DNA of 64,000 nt from Bradyrhizobium sp. WSM1417 (GCF_000515415.1 NZ_KI911783.1:4330392-4394391), one strand, 5' to 3'; counted from the stretch's first letter, positions 16,000 through 24,439 are shown. Translations and numbers: made by a program. Notes: generated from the letters alone by a model not told the origin.

Positions 16000-16361
16000 T
16001 GCAAATCTTCGAGGTCCTCGCCGACCCTGTTCGCCGTCGCATTCTCGAGCTGCTTGCGCCCGGCGAGATGGCGTCCGGCGAGGTCGTCGAAGTGATCGGA
16101 GCGGAGTTCGGGATCACGCAGGCAGCCGTGTCGCAGCACCTCAAGGTGCTGCGCGAGAGCGGCTTCGCGACCGTCCGGGCGGAGGCGCAAAGGCGGCTCT
16201 ACTCGGTCGACGTCGCTGGACTTCGCGCGGTGGACGCGTGGATCGGCCAGTTCAGGAGTTTCTGGGAGCCGAAGCTGGACGCGCTGGCGACGGAAATCGT
16301 GCGCGGCAAACGCGAGCGTCGTAACGCGCCAATGACCAAGCGGAGCGGGAAGCGGGCGTGA
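15999..16361 (+). CDS. ArsR-family transcriptional repressor
   Basis: A 120-residue winged helix-turn-helix of the ArsR family: EVLADPVRRRILELLAPGE, then the recognition helix in FGITQAAVSQHLKVLRESG and the wing RAEAQRRLYSVD. No CxC metal motif is present, so metal sensing is unlikely. The ATG at 15999 overlaps the stop of the SRPBCC gene, indicating coupled translation. This subgroup typically represses its own operon with the AHSA1 protein. The tail after about residue 100 is basic (RKGKRERR-like). Confidence 0.88.
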   Translation: MQIFEVLADPVRRRILELLAPGEMASGEVVEVIGAEFGITQAAVSQHLKVLRESGFATVRAEAQRRLYSVDVAGLRAVDAWIGQFRSFWEPKLDALATEIVRGKRERRNAPMTKRSGKRA

Positions 16362-16398
16362 AGGCATCGCGGCAACGGCCACGTAGCATCGCGCCGCT

Positions 16399-16803
16399 TT
16401 AGTGAGGCACGAAAGCCGCTGCCAAAACAGCAAGCATGCCAAAGCTGGCGAGATTCCAGAACAGCGAGCGGACGAGCGGTATGCCGGATAGGTACAGCGC
16501 GGTGTAGGCGATGCGTCCGCCAAGATAGGCGATCGATCCCCAATAAGTCAGCTCAGTGTGAACGCCTGCGGAGTGAGAGATGAGGATCGCGGCGGCAAAG
16601 AACGGAAACGTCTCCATGTAGTTGCGGAAATTTCGGTTGAGGCGGCCGGGGATGGGCTTGAGCGGCGGCATCTCGGTGTCACGCGGGCTCGCAGCCCATC
16701 TGAGGCCGTGCTGCAGGTTCGCGGCTTGCGCGGCGGCGACAAGCTGTACGAAGCCCCAGACGATTGCGGCGGCCAGCATCGACAGCTCGAAGCTCATCGC
16801 CAT
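16399..16803 (-). CDS. MAPEG-family membrane protein
   Basis: A 134-residue membrane protein with four predicted transmembrane segments and the MAPEG landmark RNFRNYMETFPFFAAAIL near residues 52-70, where E and N are the family residues. MAPEG proteins are membrane glutathione-related enzymes in eukaryotes; bacterial members are mostly uncharacterised. The start at ATG 16803 is chosen because GGGGGA lies about eight bases upstream. It is followed on the same strand, upstream, by a GFA-domain gene 25 bp away, so the two could share a transcript. Confidence 0.8.
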   Translation of the reverse strand: MAMSFELSMLAAAIVWGFVQLVAAAQAANLQHGLRWAASPRDTEMPPLKPIPGRLNRNFRNYMETFPFFAAAILISHSAGVHTELTYWGSIAYLGGRIAYTALYLSGIPLVRSLFWNLASFGMLAVLAAAFVPH

Positions 16804-16828
16804 TGGCTGTCCCCCAATCTGCAAGAAA

Positions 16829-17242
16829 TCAGCGCGATCCCGGGTGCCATTCCGGGAGTTTGGGAATCTCGGGATCGAGGTGATCCCAGGCATATCCGCG
16901 CGAGCAGAACAGCACGACGGATGGTTTGAACGTGCTGGCGTCGTCAAGCGTGCCGACATAGATGCCGATGAACTCCGGCTTCTCGTCCGGCTTGTTATAG
17001 ATCGGCGAGCCGCAGTTTGGACAGAATCCCTTGCGTTTGACCGCGCCGCTGTCGGCAGTGCGCTCGATTTCGCGCACCTCGCCTGTCACCGAGACTGCGC
17101 TGCGCGCGAACACGAAGATTGAGCTGTGGCCGCTGCCGGTGTCGCGCTGACAGTCGCTGCACTGGCATTGGAAGCCGCGGATCGGCGCGGACGCGATGGT
17201 GTAACAAACCGCGCCACAGGCGCAGCGACCTGAATATGTCAT
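16829..17242 (-). CDS. GFA-domain (glutathione-dependent formaldehyde-activating-like) zinc protein
   Basis: A 137-residue GFA-fold protein. Zinc ligands are visible in three sets: CACGAVCY near the N-terminus, QCSDCQRDTG near 27-36, and FCPNCGSPIY near 77-86. True glutathione-formaldehyde activity has been questioned for most members, so this is best called a GFA-like zinc protein. The start is ATG 17242 (MTYSGRC); upstream in-frame codons are not conserved-looking. It probably shares a transcript with the MAPEG gene, both suggesting glutathione-linked chemistry. Confidence 0.83.
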   Translation of the reverse strand: MTYSGRCACGAVCYTIASAPIRGFQCQCSDCQRDTGSGHSSIFVFARSAVSVTGEVREIERTADSGAVKRKGFCPNCGSPIYNKPDEKPEFIGIYVGTLDDASTFKPSVVLFCSRGYAWDHLDPEIPKLPEWHPGSR

Positions 17243-17352
17243 TCGTGTCCCTCCCGACGGGGCCGACCGTTCCAATCATATCAGGCTGGTTTGACTTCTC
17301 CATATCGAACAGCCGGCGCGATTTCACACAAGTCCGATCTTCGTCGGTACGC

Positions 17353-17850
17353 TCACCCGCGCGACATCTTCTCGAACTTCTTCACCAGCCGCTCCCGCTT
17401 CAGCCGCGACAGCCGCTGGATCCAGAACGTCCCATCGAGCTGGTCGATCTCGTGCTGGTGGCAGACGGCACGCAAGGCTTCCGACTCTTCAGTGTGCATC
17501 TCGCCGTCGATATCCTGATAGCTGATCCGCACGCGGGCGTGGCGCTGGACGTCGTCGGTGACGCCGGGCATCGAGACGCTGCCTTCGCGATGCAGGATCA
17601 TCTCGGGTGAGGCCCATTCGATCTCCGGATTGACGTAGATCTGCGCACCCTCCTTGGCGTCGAGCTCGAGCACGACGACGCGCAAGGGCACGCCGATATG
17701 CGGCGCCGTGATGCCGATGCCGGGCGCGGCGCGCATGGTCTCGCGCAGATCATTTGCAAGCTCACGGAGCGCATCGTCGAACGCGGTGACAGGGTGGGCC
17801 GGCATCGCGAGGCGGCGGTCGGGATAGCGGACGATGGGGCGGATGGTCAT
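17353..17850 (-). CDS. Peptide deformylase-like protein with substituted metal ligands
   Basis: This 165-residue protein aligns over its full length with peptide deformylase, which removes the formyl group from nascent proteins. All three motifs are altered. Motif 1 reads GIGITAPHIG, with His51 for the usual Gln. Motif 2 reads EGSVSMPG, with Ser91 in place of the metal-binding Cys. Motif 3 reads HEIDQLDG, with Gln137 replacing the second metal His of HExxH, although His133 and Glu134 remain. With two of three metal ligands gone, ordinary deformylase activity is doubtful. Bradyrhizobia have a canonical def elsewhere (known of the group, not seen here). Confidence 0.8.
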   Translation of the reverse strand: MTIRPIVRYPDRRLAMPAHPVTAFDDALRELANDLRETMRAAPGIGITAPHIGVPLRVVVLELDAKEGAQIYVNPEIEWASPEMILHREGSVSMPGVTDDVQRHARVRISYQDIDGEMHTEESEALRAVCHQHEIDQLDGTFWIQRLSRLKRERLVKKFEKMSRG

Positions 17851-17940
17851 GCAGGCTCCTGGCCGGAACCCTCGCGGACGAGGAGACGGCTAATCGGCTG
17901 CGCAAGGGAAGACGATCAAGAGCGGCGGGATGATGCCATC

Positions 17941-18053
17941 ATGCAGGTGTTTTGCCCGACGAGTCAAACGGCGAGTCTTTCTTCGCACGGCAAAGAGCTG
18001 CGTTGTAAGTCCTTGATCCCAAAGCGCCCGGCTACTGTGCATGGGGTTGTTTT
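17941..18053. repeat. Dispersed intergenic repeat with 23-bp conserved end (copy 1)
   Basis: This copy fills most of a 316-bp gap without a gene (17851-18166). Its end, GCTACTGTGCATGGGGTTGT plus TTT, is identical to 58891-58913. The front part (GTGTTTTGCCC.ACG.GTCAAAC) is related to 58823-58846. The rest of the gap shows only the AT-richer leader and ribosome site (GGGAG) of the MFS gene. Confidence 0.7.
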
Positions 18054-18166
18054 CGCCTTTTTTGCTTGGCAGGTCACAAAAGCGTGCCGCAAAAACTTGC
18101 GTCGGCCTGTCGGCCCACCATGTTCCCAATCGTCTTCCACCCAGACAGACCTGACGGGAGACCAAA

Positions 18167-19387
18167 ATGAACGCTTCCTCCTATCGCTGGGTGATCGTCG
18201 CCGCCGGCGGCTTGCTCGGCTGCGTCGCCATCGGCGGCATGTTTTCGCTGCCGGTGTTCCTGCAGCCGATCGCAAAGGATACCGGCTGGTCCGTGACCGG
18301 CATCTCCAGCGCGATGACGATCGGCTTTCTGGCGATGGCCTGCACCAGCATGGCCTGGGGTACGCTGACGGACCGGTTCGGACCGCGGCCGGTGGTGCTG
18401 ACGGGATCGACGGTGCTGACCGTGAGCCTGTTCGCGGCGAGCCACGCCACCTCGCTATTGGCGTTTCAGTTCGTCTTTGGCCTTCTGGTCGGGGCGTCCT
18501 GTGCTGCGATCTTCGCGCCGATGATGGCGACCGTGACCGGCTGGTTTGACAGCCATCGCAGCCTCGCGGTCTCGCTGGTGTCGGCCGGCATGGGCATGGC
18601 GCCGATGACGATGGCGCCGCTCGCGGCCTGGCTCGTCTCCGGCCACGACTGGCGCACCTCGATGCAGATCGTGGCGCTGGTGGTCGGCGCCATCATGATC
18701 CCGGTCTCGTTCCTGGTGCGCCGCCCGCCGGCGCTCGCGCACGCCGTGGCCGCGCCTGCGGGCGAGGGCGCCGTGCAAGGTGAGATGTCGATGGGAGAGG
18801 CGCTGCGCTCGCCGCAATTCCTGATCCTGCTCGCGACCAATTTCTTCTGCTGCGCCACCCATTCCGGCCCGATCATCCACACCGTCTCCTATGCCGTGAG
18901 CTGCGGCATCCCGCTGGTCGCGGCGGTGACGATCTACAGCATCGAGGGCTTTGCCGGCCTTGGCGGACGCATCGCCTTCGGCCTGATGGGGGACCGCTTC
19001 GGCGCCAAGCGCGTGCTCGTCTCGGGCCTGCTGCTGCAGGCGTTCGGCGCACTCGCCTATGTCTTCGCGCACCAGCTTGCGACGTTCTACGCGGTCGGGG
19101 CCGTCTTCGGCTTCATCTATGCCGGCACCATGCCGCTCTACGCGGTGCTGATCCGCGAAAACTTTCCGCTCAAGATGATGGGCACGGTGATCGGCGGCAC
19201 CGCCATGGCCGGCAGTCTCGGCATGGCCACGGGCCCGCTCGCCGGCGGCCTGATCTACGATGCGTTCTCGAGCTACGCCTGGCTCTATATCGCCTCCTGG
19301 GCGATGGGCCTCGGCGCCTTCCTGATGGCGATGAATTTCAAGCCGTTCCCGAAGCCGCAAGCGGAGTTGGCGCCGGCAGCGGCGTAA
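18167..19387 (+). CDS. MFS transporter
   Basis: A 406-residue major-facilitator protein with twelve predicted helices. The cytoplasmic loop 2-3 signature is GTLTDRFGPRP (about 66-76), its counterpart GLMGDRFGAKR lies in the second half near 275, and a central hydrophilic loop spans about 190-210. It resembles the monocarboxylate/oxalate-formate type MFS group, in which some members carry organic acids; the substrate is not predictable. The start at 18167 follows GGGAG. It converges on a SnoaL-like gene. Confidence 0.87.
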   Translation: MNASSYRWVIVAAGGLLGCVAIGGMFSLPVFLQPIAKDTGWSVTGISSAMTIGFLAMACTSMAWGTLTDRFGPRPVVLTGSTVLTVSLFAASHATSLLAFQFVFGLLVGASCAAIFAPMMATVTGWFDSHRSLAVSLVSAGMGMAPMTMAPLAAWLVSGHDWRTSMQIVALVVGAIMIPVSFLVRRPPALAHAVAAPAGEGAVQGEMSMGEALRSPQFLILLATNFFCCATHSGPIIHTVSYAVSCGIPLVAAVTIYSIEGFAGLGGRIAFGLMGDRFGAKRVLVSGLLLQAFGALAYVFAHQLATFYAVGAVFGFIYAGTMPLYAVLIRENFPLKMMGTVIGGTAMAGSLGMATGPLAGGLIYDAFSSYAWLYIASWAMGLGAFLMAMNFKPFPKPQAELAPAAA

Positions 19388-19409
19388 GCAGGTCCATCGA
19401 GGCGCAGCG

Positions 19410-19796
19410 CTAGAGCTGCGCCTCGATCGCGCGCTTGTCGATGATGGACCACACGTGTCGTATTTTTCGGTCGCGAAATTGATAGAACACGTTTTCGCAG
19501 AAGGACACGCGCCTGCCGTTCACATCCAGCCCCAGAAACGTTCCAGCCGGCGTGCAATCGAATTTCAGCCGGGCGGCAATTTGGGGCGGATCGCAGACCA
19601 GCAGCTCGATGTCGAAATGCAGATCCGGAATTGCGCGAAAATCCTGCTCCAGCATGGCACGATAGCCGGACAGTCCGAATGGTTGCGCATTGTGGACGAC
19701 GTCATCGTGAACGAACTGTCCGAGCGCGGGCCAATCCTGCCGGTTCAGGCAGGCGATGTAATTGCGGTAGATGTCGGCGAGGTCGGACCTGGTCAT
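19410..19796 (-). CDS. SnoaL-like (ester cyclase family) protein
   Basis: A 128-residue SnoaL-like protein starting at ATG 19796, with AGGAGC upstream. Fold markers: LADIYRNYIACLNRQDW at the N-terminus, FVHDDVVHNAQPF, then ARLKFDCTPAGTFLGLDVNG and a final IRHVWSIIDKRAIEAQL. This polyketide-cyclase-like branch includes small-molecule cyclases and many orphan proteins. The substrate is unknown. The gene lies 57 bp downstream of the MarR-GNAT gene on the same strand. Confidence 0.8.
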   Translation of the reverse strand: MTRSDLADIYRNYIACLNRQDWPALGQFVHDDVVHNAQPFGLSGYRAMLEQDFRAIPDLHFDIELLVCDPPQIAARLKFDCTPAGTFLGLDVNGRRVSFCENVFYQFRDRKIRHVWSIIDKRAIEAQL

Positions 19797-19853
19797 GGCG
19801 TTGCTCCTGCGGCTTCGGCCATAACGCGGCAACGGAAGGAAAGGCGCCGGCGC

Positions 19854-20738
19854 TCACAGACGTTTTTCGAAGAACAGGTCCGGGTAGGGGTCGTCATTGA
19901 AGCGGGGGATCTCGCTCCAGCCGCTTCGTCGGTAGAGCTGGCCGGCCTCCGCCAGGGCGCTGTTGGTGTCGAGCCGCAGCAGCTTGATGCCGAGCCCGCG
20001 CGCGGCATCCTCGGTCATGTCCATCAGGCGCCGGCCGAGCCGCAATCCGCGCGCCGCCGGTGCGACCCAGAGACGCTTGATCTCGGCATAGCCGTGATCC
20101 GTGCCCTTCAGCCCGACGCAGCCGATCGGCAGCGTGTCCGACATCGCGACGATGAACGTGCCGCGCGGGCGGCGCATATCCTTGGCGTCAGGATCGCGCG
20201 ACAGCGAGACGTCAAAACCCTGCTTGAAGCGGCGGCCGAGCTCGCCATAATATTCGCCGAGGCAATAGCGCGCCTGTTCGCTCCGTGGATCCATCTCGTC
20301 CAGCGTGACGCGCTCGCGCGTCAATGCGGAAGCAATCAAATCCATCGCCGCCAGCAGCGCCTCGCGCTGCGAATGTTGGGCGAGGAAGCCCTCGGCCTGC
20401 GTATTCGACAGCGCCTCATAGGCCGCGAACTCGCGCCGGCCCGCACGCGTCAATGTCGCCACGCGGCGGCGCGCATCGTCCTCATGCGCATTGGTCTCGA
20501 CCAACCCTTCGTCCTCCAGGCTGCGGAGCAGACGGCTCATCAGGCCGGAATCGAGGCCGAGATACTCGCGAATCTCGGCCACGTCCGAACGTCCATGCCC
20601 GATCGCGTTGAGCACGCGCGCCGCCCCCAGTGGCCGCCCGCGTCCCAGGAATGACGTGTCGAGCGCACCGACAGCGGACGTGACGGCACGATTGAAGCGG
20701 CGGACGCGGGAAACAGGGTCGAGCATGATGTCTGACAT
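19854..20738 (-). CDS. MarR-GNAT fusion: winged-helix regulator with N-acetyltransferase domain
   Basis: This 294-residue protein joins a MarR winged helix (about 10-145: EIREYLGLDSGLMSRLLRSL, then DDARRRVATLTRAGRREF) to a GNAT acetyltransferase (about 150-294: EIKRLWVAPAARGLRLGRRL as the acetyl-CoA loop, then LRLDTNSALAEAGQLYRRSG). Such fusions occur widely in proteobacteria and streptomycetes. Whether the enzyme domain senses or modifies a ligand is unclear. A dyad overlaps the start codon (20732-20745), suggesting autorepression. A start at ATG 20726 is possible. It may be co-transcribed with the SnoaL-like gene. Confidence 0.87.
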   Translation of the reverse strand: MSDIMLDPVSRVRRFNRAVTSAVGALDTSFLGRGRPLGAARVLNAIGHGRSDVAEIREYLGLDSGLMSRLLRSLEDEGLVETNAHEDDARRRVATLTRAGRREFAAYEALSNTQAEGFLAQHSQREALLAAMDLIASALTRERVTLDEMDPRSEQARYCLGEYYGELGRRFKQGFDVSLSRDPDAKDMRRPRGTFIVAMSDTLPIGCVGLKGTDHGYAEIKRLWVAPAARGLRLGRRLMDMTEDAARGLGIKLLRLDTNSALAEAGQLYRRSGWSEIPRFNDDPYPDLFFEKRL

Positions 20739-20745
20739 TAGTCAG
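20732..20745. promoter_or_regulatory. Dyad over the start of the MarR-GNAT gene
   Basis: CTGAC-ATTA-GTCAG, with imperfect extension outward (TGATATGC on one side, ACATCA on the other). Position over the start codon fits autorepression by a MarR-type protein. Confidence 0.5.
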
Positions 20746-20798
20746 GCATATCATCGAAGTCAATCGGTGCAGGCTTTCGCTTCAGCAGCGGCTGCGCT

Positions 20799-21152
20799 TC
20801 AGTCGAGCCCCAGCGCCCTGCGGGACTTCCGCGTGAGTTTCGCCGCGATCAGCGCGTGCGCCTGCGCCAGATAGCTCGTGAGTTCGGCGTCCGGCAGCGC
20901 GTTGTTGCCGACGAGCTGCACCCATTTGGCGCGCGCCAGATACGGCGCCGGCCGCGCAAGGCCGTGCTCGATCAGCATCGCATAGGCCATGTTCGAGACC
21001 TTGAACATGTAGCCGCCGGAGCGCGCGGCAAAGCCGCCGCCGAGTGCGAACATCTTGCCGCCGACCTTGAACACGGAGGTGCCCTCCCACTGCACCACCT
21101 TGGTGACGGCGGGCAGGCGCAGGCAGCGGGTTTCGAAAGTTTTGGGAGTCAT
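20799..21152 (-). CDS. MmcQ/YjbR-family protein
   Basis: A 117-residue protein of the MmcQ/YjbR family (CyaY-like fold): TFETRCLRLPAVTKVVQWEG at the N-terminus, KVGGKMFALGG near 33, then AKWVQLVGNNALPDAELTSYL. These small proteins are described as possible DNA-binding proteins but have no settled function. The start at ATG 21152 (MTPKTFE) is preferred over open sequence further up because it matches the family N-terminus. It is divergent from the Lin0512 gene. Confidence 0.78.
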   Translation of the reverse strand: MTPKTFETRCLRLPAVTKVVQWEGTSVFKVGGKMFALGGGFAARSGGYMFKVSNMAYAMLIEHGLARPAPYLARAKWVQLVGNNALPDAELTSYLAQAHALIAAKLTRKSRRALGLD

Positions 21153-21309
21153 CGCTTGAGCGATAGCACAGCGCACGCGGCTTACAACGGCGATGGAGCG
21201 CCACTGCGTGCCGCGCCGCGTCCGGGATACGAGGGGACGACCCCACTTGTATCGTGCCGTTCGATCCCCCACACTCCTCACCACTCAATCAGTCACAGGA
21301 ATGAAGAAC

Positions 21310-21657
21310 ATGGCTCGCGTTCGCTGTATCACCGAGATGGGCATGGGCGTCGACGTCCACGGCAGGGACGCCACAAAGGCGGCGAGGCGTGCGGTCTCTG
21401 ATGCCATCAGGCATTCGAGCCTCGGCTTCTTCCGGATGATCGACAAGACTGCGAACGACATGTTCGTGGACGTCACGATCGCGGTGCCGAATCCGGAAAG
21501 CGTCGACAAGGACGCGGTCGCGAAGGAGCTGCCTTACGGCACTGTCACCGTCAACGCGGTGAAGGGCGGGCTGGAGATTCCGTCGGCCCCGGAACAGGGC
21601 AACGATCCCATCCTCATCGCCAATGCCGCCGTCATCGTCAGTTTCGAGAAGGAGTGA
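21310..21657 (+). CDS. Lin0512-family protein
   Basis: A 115-residue protein matching the Lin0512 family: CITEMGMGVDVHGRDATKAA at the N-terminus, AVSDAIRHSSLG, MFVDVTIAVPNPE, and a hydrophobic C-terminal strand before FEKE. The family is conserved, probably enzymatic or ring-forming, with no established role. The ATG at 21310 has AGGA ten bases upstream, while the ATG at 21301 is too close to that site. The GNAT gene follows after four bases, so they form an operon. Confidence 0.75.
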   Translation: MARVRCITEMGMGVDVHGRDATKAARRAVSDAIRHSSLGFFRMIDKTANDMFVDVTIAVPNPESVDKDAVAKELPYGTVTVNAVKGGLEIPSAPEQGNDPILIANAAVIVSFEKE

Positions 21658-21661
21658 AACG

Positions 21662-22354
21662 GTGTCCGACGGTGACGAGACCCTACTGGATCGTCCGATC
21701 TGGAGCGCGCTGACGACCAGCCACAAATATTTGGCCGAAGGCGGCCCGCGAGCACTGCGCTATCCGGTGGACGTGACGCCCTTTGCCGACATGGTCGACA
21801 TGTCCGAGGCGAGCTTCGCCGCGCTCCGTGATCTCCTGTCGGGCCCGCAGGTCGCCGCGCTGTTCACACCGGAGGCCGTCGATGTTCCTGCAGGTTTCAA
21901 AGTCGTGGTGGCCGGACCCTGCGAGCAGATGATCGGCTCTCCGGCCGACAGTCCGCTTCGCGATGCCGAGATCGTCCGGCTGGGTGCAGCCGACGTTCCC
22001 GCCATGATGGCCCTGACGGAGTTGACGAAGCCCGGTCCCTTCGCGCGGCGCACGCACGAACTCGGGACGTTCCTCGGCATCCGTGCCGGCGGCGAATTGG
22101 TCGCGATGGCCGGCGAGCGCATGAAGCCGGGAAATTTCGTCGAGATGACGGCCGTCTGCGTCCACCCCGACCATCGCGGGCGGGGCTACGCGCAGGCGCT
22201 GCTGGCGGCGGTCGCACGCCAGATCGAGGCGCGAGGTGAAATTCCCTTCCTGCACGTGTTCTCGAGCAACTCATCGGCCATCGCGCTGTATCAGCGGCAG
22301 GGGATGTGGATTCGGCGCAGCCTGCACGTGACCGCGTTCATGAAGCAGGAATGA
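21662..22354 (+). CDS. GNAT-family N-acetyltransferase (FR47-like)
   Basis: A 230-residue protein starting at GTG 21662, just after the Lin0512 stop, with AGGAG upstream. The C-terminal half is a GNAT domain: FVEMTAVCVHPDHRGRGYAQ (acetyl-CoA loop, about 155-174), then LHVFSSNSSAIALYQRQGM near 200-218. The N-terminal half (about 1-100) resembles the FR47 group rather than a second acetyltransferase. The acceptor substrate is unknown. It is the second gene of a two-gene operon. Confidence 0.85.
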   Translation: MSDGDETLLDRPIWSALTTSHKYLAEGGPRALRYPVDVTPFADMVDMSEASFAALRDLLSGPQVAALFTPEAVDVPAGFKVVVAGPCEQMIGSPADSPLRDAEIVRLGAADVPAMMALTELTKPGPFARRTHELGTFLGIRAGGELVAMAGERMKPGNFVEMTAVCVHPDHRGRGYAQALLAAVARQIEARGEIPFLHVFSSNSSAIALYQRQGMWIRRSLHVTAFMKQE

Positions 22355-22429
22355 GCCGCGCCGTCCGCTCAGGCTTCTCATCTGGCGAATTCACGCTATA
22401 TCGATCCCAACCATCATTGGGGGAAGCAC

Positions 22430-23610
22430 ATGGACGCCAGAACACCTGATTTTTCCGCCACGCGGACGGCAATGCAGCGTTACGTCGATCAGGAGATCAT
22501 TCCGGGTGCATCCTGGGCGGTGCTGCGGGGCCGCGAGGTCGTCGATCAGCAATGCGTCGGTTTCGCCGATCGCGAGGAGGGCACCGCGCTGCAGCCCGAT
22601 CACATATTTCGAGCCTTCTCCAATACCAAGATCTTCGTCACCTGCGCGGTCATGCTGCTGGTCGAGGAGGGCCGCATCGGGCTCGATGACGTTGTCGAGA
22701 AATTCTGCCGCAACTCGGCAATCGCAAGGTTCTGAAGCCGGGCGCTTTGAGCCTTGCCGACGTCGAGCCGGCGAAGAGCCCGATCACGATCCGGCAGCTT
22801 CTGACCCATACTTCCGGCCTCAGCTACGGCATCTTCGATCCCGGTACGGTGTTGTTCAAAGCCTACAACGAGGCGCGCGTCCTCAATCCCTTGACGCCGC
22901 TGACCGGCATGATCGACCAGCTCGCCGATCTGCCGCTGTCCTTCATCCCGGCGCGTCGTGGGAATATTCGGTTGCGACCGACGTGCTCGTACGCGTCGTG
23001 GAGGTCGTCTCCGGCAAGCCGCTCGACGCCGTCCTCAAGGCGCATCTTCGAGCCGCTCGGCATGACCGACACCGGCTTCCACGTGCCGGACGCGCAGCAG
23101 GGCAGGCTGGTGGCCCTCTACAACGGCGCGGATATCCTCGACCCCATGAAGCCCGGCCTGACCCGGGCCGATGACTTGCCTTATCCGCAGGCCTATCGGC
23201 GGCAGTTCCCGCGGCTGTCAGGCGGCGGCGGACTGGTCTCGACCTTGCCCGAAATGCTCGCTTTGATACGGGCGCTGCTCCCGGGCTCCGATGCGCTGCT
23301 GAAGCGGGAGACGCTGCGGCAGATGATGACGAACCAGCTGCCCGCCGGCGAGAACATCCGCTTCGCCAATCTCGGCCCGATCCCCGGCAAAGGCTTTGGC
23401 CTCGGCGGCGCCGTCACCTTCGCGCCGATGCCGTTCGATCCCCCGAATTCGACCGGCGAATTCCAGTGGGGCGGCCTTGCCGGCACCCATTGGTGGATCT
23501 GCCCGCAGGCCAATACCGCCGGTGTGCTGATGACGCAGCGCTACATGGGCTTCTGGAATCCGTTCTTCTTCGAATTCAAGCGGCTGGCCTATCAGGCCGT
23601 CGGAGGCTGA
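22430..23610 (+). pseudogene. Serine hydrolase (beta-lactamase family), disrupted by three small deletions
   Basis: The protein starts at ATG 22430 and has the SxxK motif in FSNTKIF. The frame then shifts at about 22705 (EKF, then LPQLGNRKVLKPGALSLADV one frame over), again near 22957 into SWEYSVATDVLVRVVEVV, and again near 23044 back to RIFEPLGMTDTGFHVPD. The last shift is explained by loss of one CG from CGCG; the first two fit single-base losses. Restored, it would be a protein of about 395 residues with the C-terminal FQWGGLAGTHWWICP of the family. It is a decayed gene or an error-prone stretch. Confidence 0.8.
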
Positions 23611-23708
23611 TCGCGAAAAAAATTGCAGTTTGCCGCGAATCCTTTCCGGTCGTCGCGCCCTCTCTTGACGGTCGAGGCATTTTGGCTCGGCTTATGTCGG
23701 AGGATCTG

Positions 23709-23918
23709 ATGGCATTTTACAGGAAGAACATCGGGGGCCTGCATCAGGCCGTGCGGATCGCCTTGGGCGTCGCGGTGGCCGTCGCGGCATTCGTGTATCT
23801 TACCGGCGCCGCGGCGTGGCTGGTTGCGCTCGGCGGCGCCGGCTTCGCACTGACCGGCCTCGTCGGCTATTGTCCGATGTGCGCGATGGCCGGCATCGGA
23901 AGAGGAGGCGTGTCGTGA
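23709..23918 (+). CDS. DUF2892 (YgaP-like) small membrane protein
   Basis: A 69-residue protein with two transmembrane helices (HQAVRIALGVAVAVAAFVYL and a second at about 38-55), ending YCPMCAMAGIG with a Cys pair. This is the DUF2892 inner-membrane domain also fused to rhodanese in YgaP. The start at 23709 has GGAGG upstream, and ATG 23694 is less well placed. Its stop overlaps the GTG start of the ECF sigma factor gene, so it is the first gene of a three-gene operon with the sigma factor and a CMD-type peroxidase-like protein. Confidence 0.8.
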   Translation: MAFYRKNIGGLHQAVRIALGVAVAVAAFVYLTGAAAWLVALGGAGFALTGLVGYCPMCAMAGIGRGGVS

Positions 23919-24436
23919 GCGCCGCTGGGATCTCGCCGGACCTGTTCGAGGCCGCGCGCCTTGGCGATCCCCAGGCGATCGCGTCTCTGCTCGAGACGGC
24001 GCAGCCGAACATCCGCCGCTATGCCCGCGCCACCTGTCGCAGCTCGGCAGATGCCGAGGATGCAACGCAGGAGGCGCTGTGGATCCTGTTTCGCCATGTC
24101 GGCACGATCCGTTCGTGGCTGGCGTTTTCGGCCTGGCTGTTCAGTGTGGTCCGCCGCGAATGCCTGCGGCTCGCCCGTAAGACAGGTCTCGCGTCGGCGA
24201 TCGACGGCGGAGAGGCGGAGGCGCTGCTGCTGTCGCGTCCTGAAGCCGATTTGCGGCTCGACGTTGCAGCGGCCTTCGAGGCACTGCCGCCGCACTACCG
24301 CGATGTCGCGCTGATGCGCGACGTCAAGGAAATGACCATCGACGAAATCGCCGTCGCACTCGGTGCGACCCGGCAGGCCGTGAAAGCACGTCTGCATCGC
24401 GCCCGCGCCCTGATGCGCGAATATCTGACGAGGTGA
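23915..24436 (+). CDS. ECF-type RNA polymerase sigma factor
   Basis: A 173-residue sigma-70-family ECF factor starting at GTG 23915, overlapping the DUF2892 stop. Region 2 is in about 10-80 (ATCRSSADAEDATQEALWIL, then WLFSVVRRECLRLAR), and region 4 is in about 110-170 (EALPPHYRDVALMRDVKEMT, IDEIAVALGATRQAVKARLH). There is no adjacent anti-sigma factor gene; the neighbours are a two-helix membrane protein and a CMD-domain protein. This suggests a redox-linked ECF group whose regulation does not use a classical zinc anti-sigma. Confidence 0.87.
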   Translation: MSAAGISPDLFEAARLGDPQAIASLLETAQPNIRRYARATCRSSADAEDATQEALWILFRHVGTIRSWLAFSAWLFSVVRRECLRLARKTGLASAIDGGEAEALLLSRPEADLRLDVAAAFEALPPHYRDVALMRDVKEMTIDEIAVALGATRQAVKARLHRARALMREYLTR

Positions 24437-24439
24437 GCC

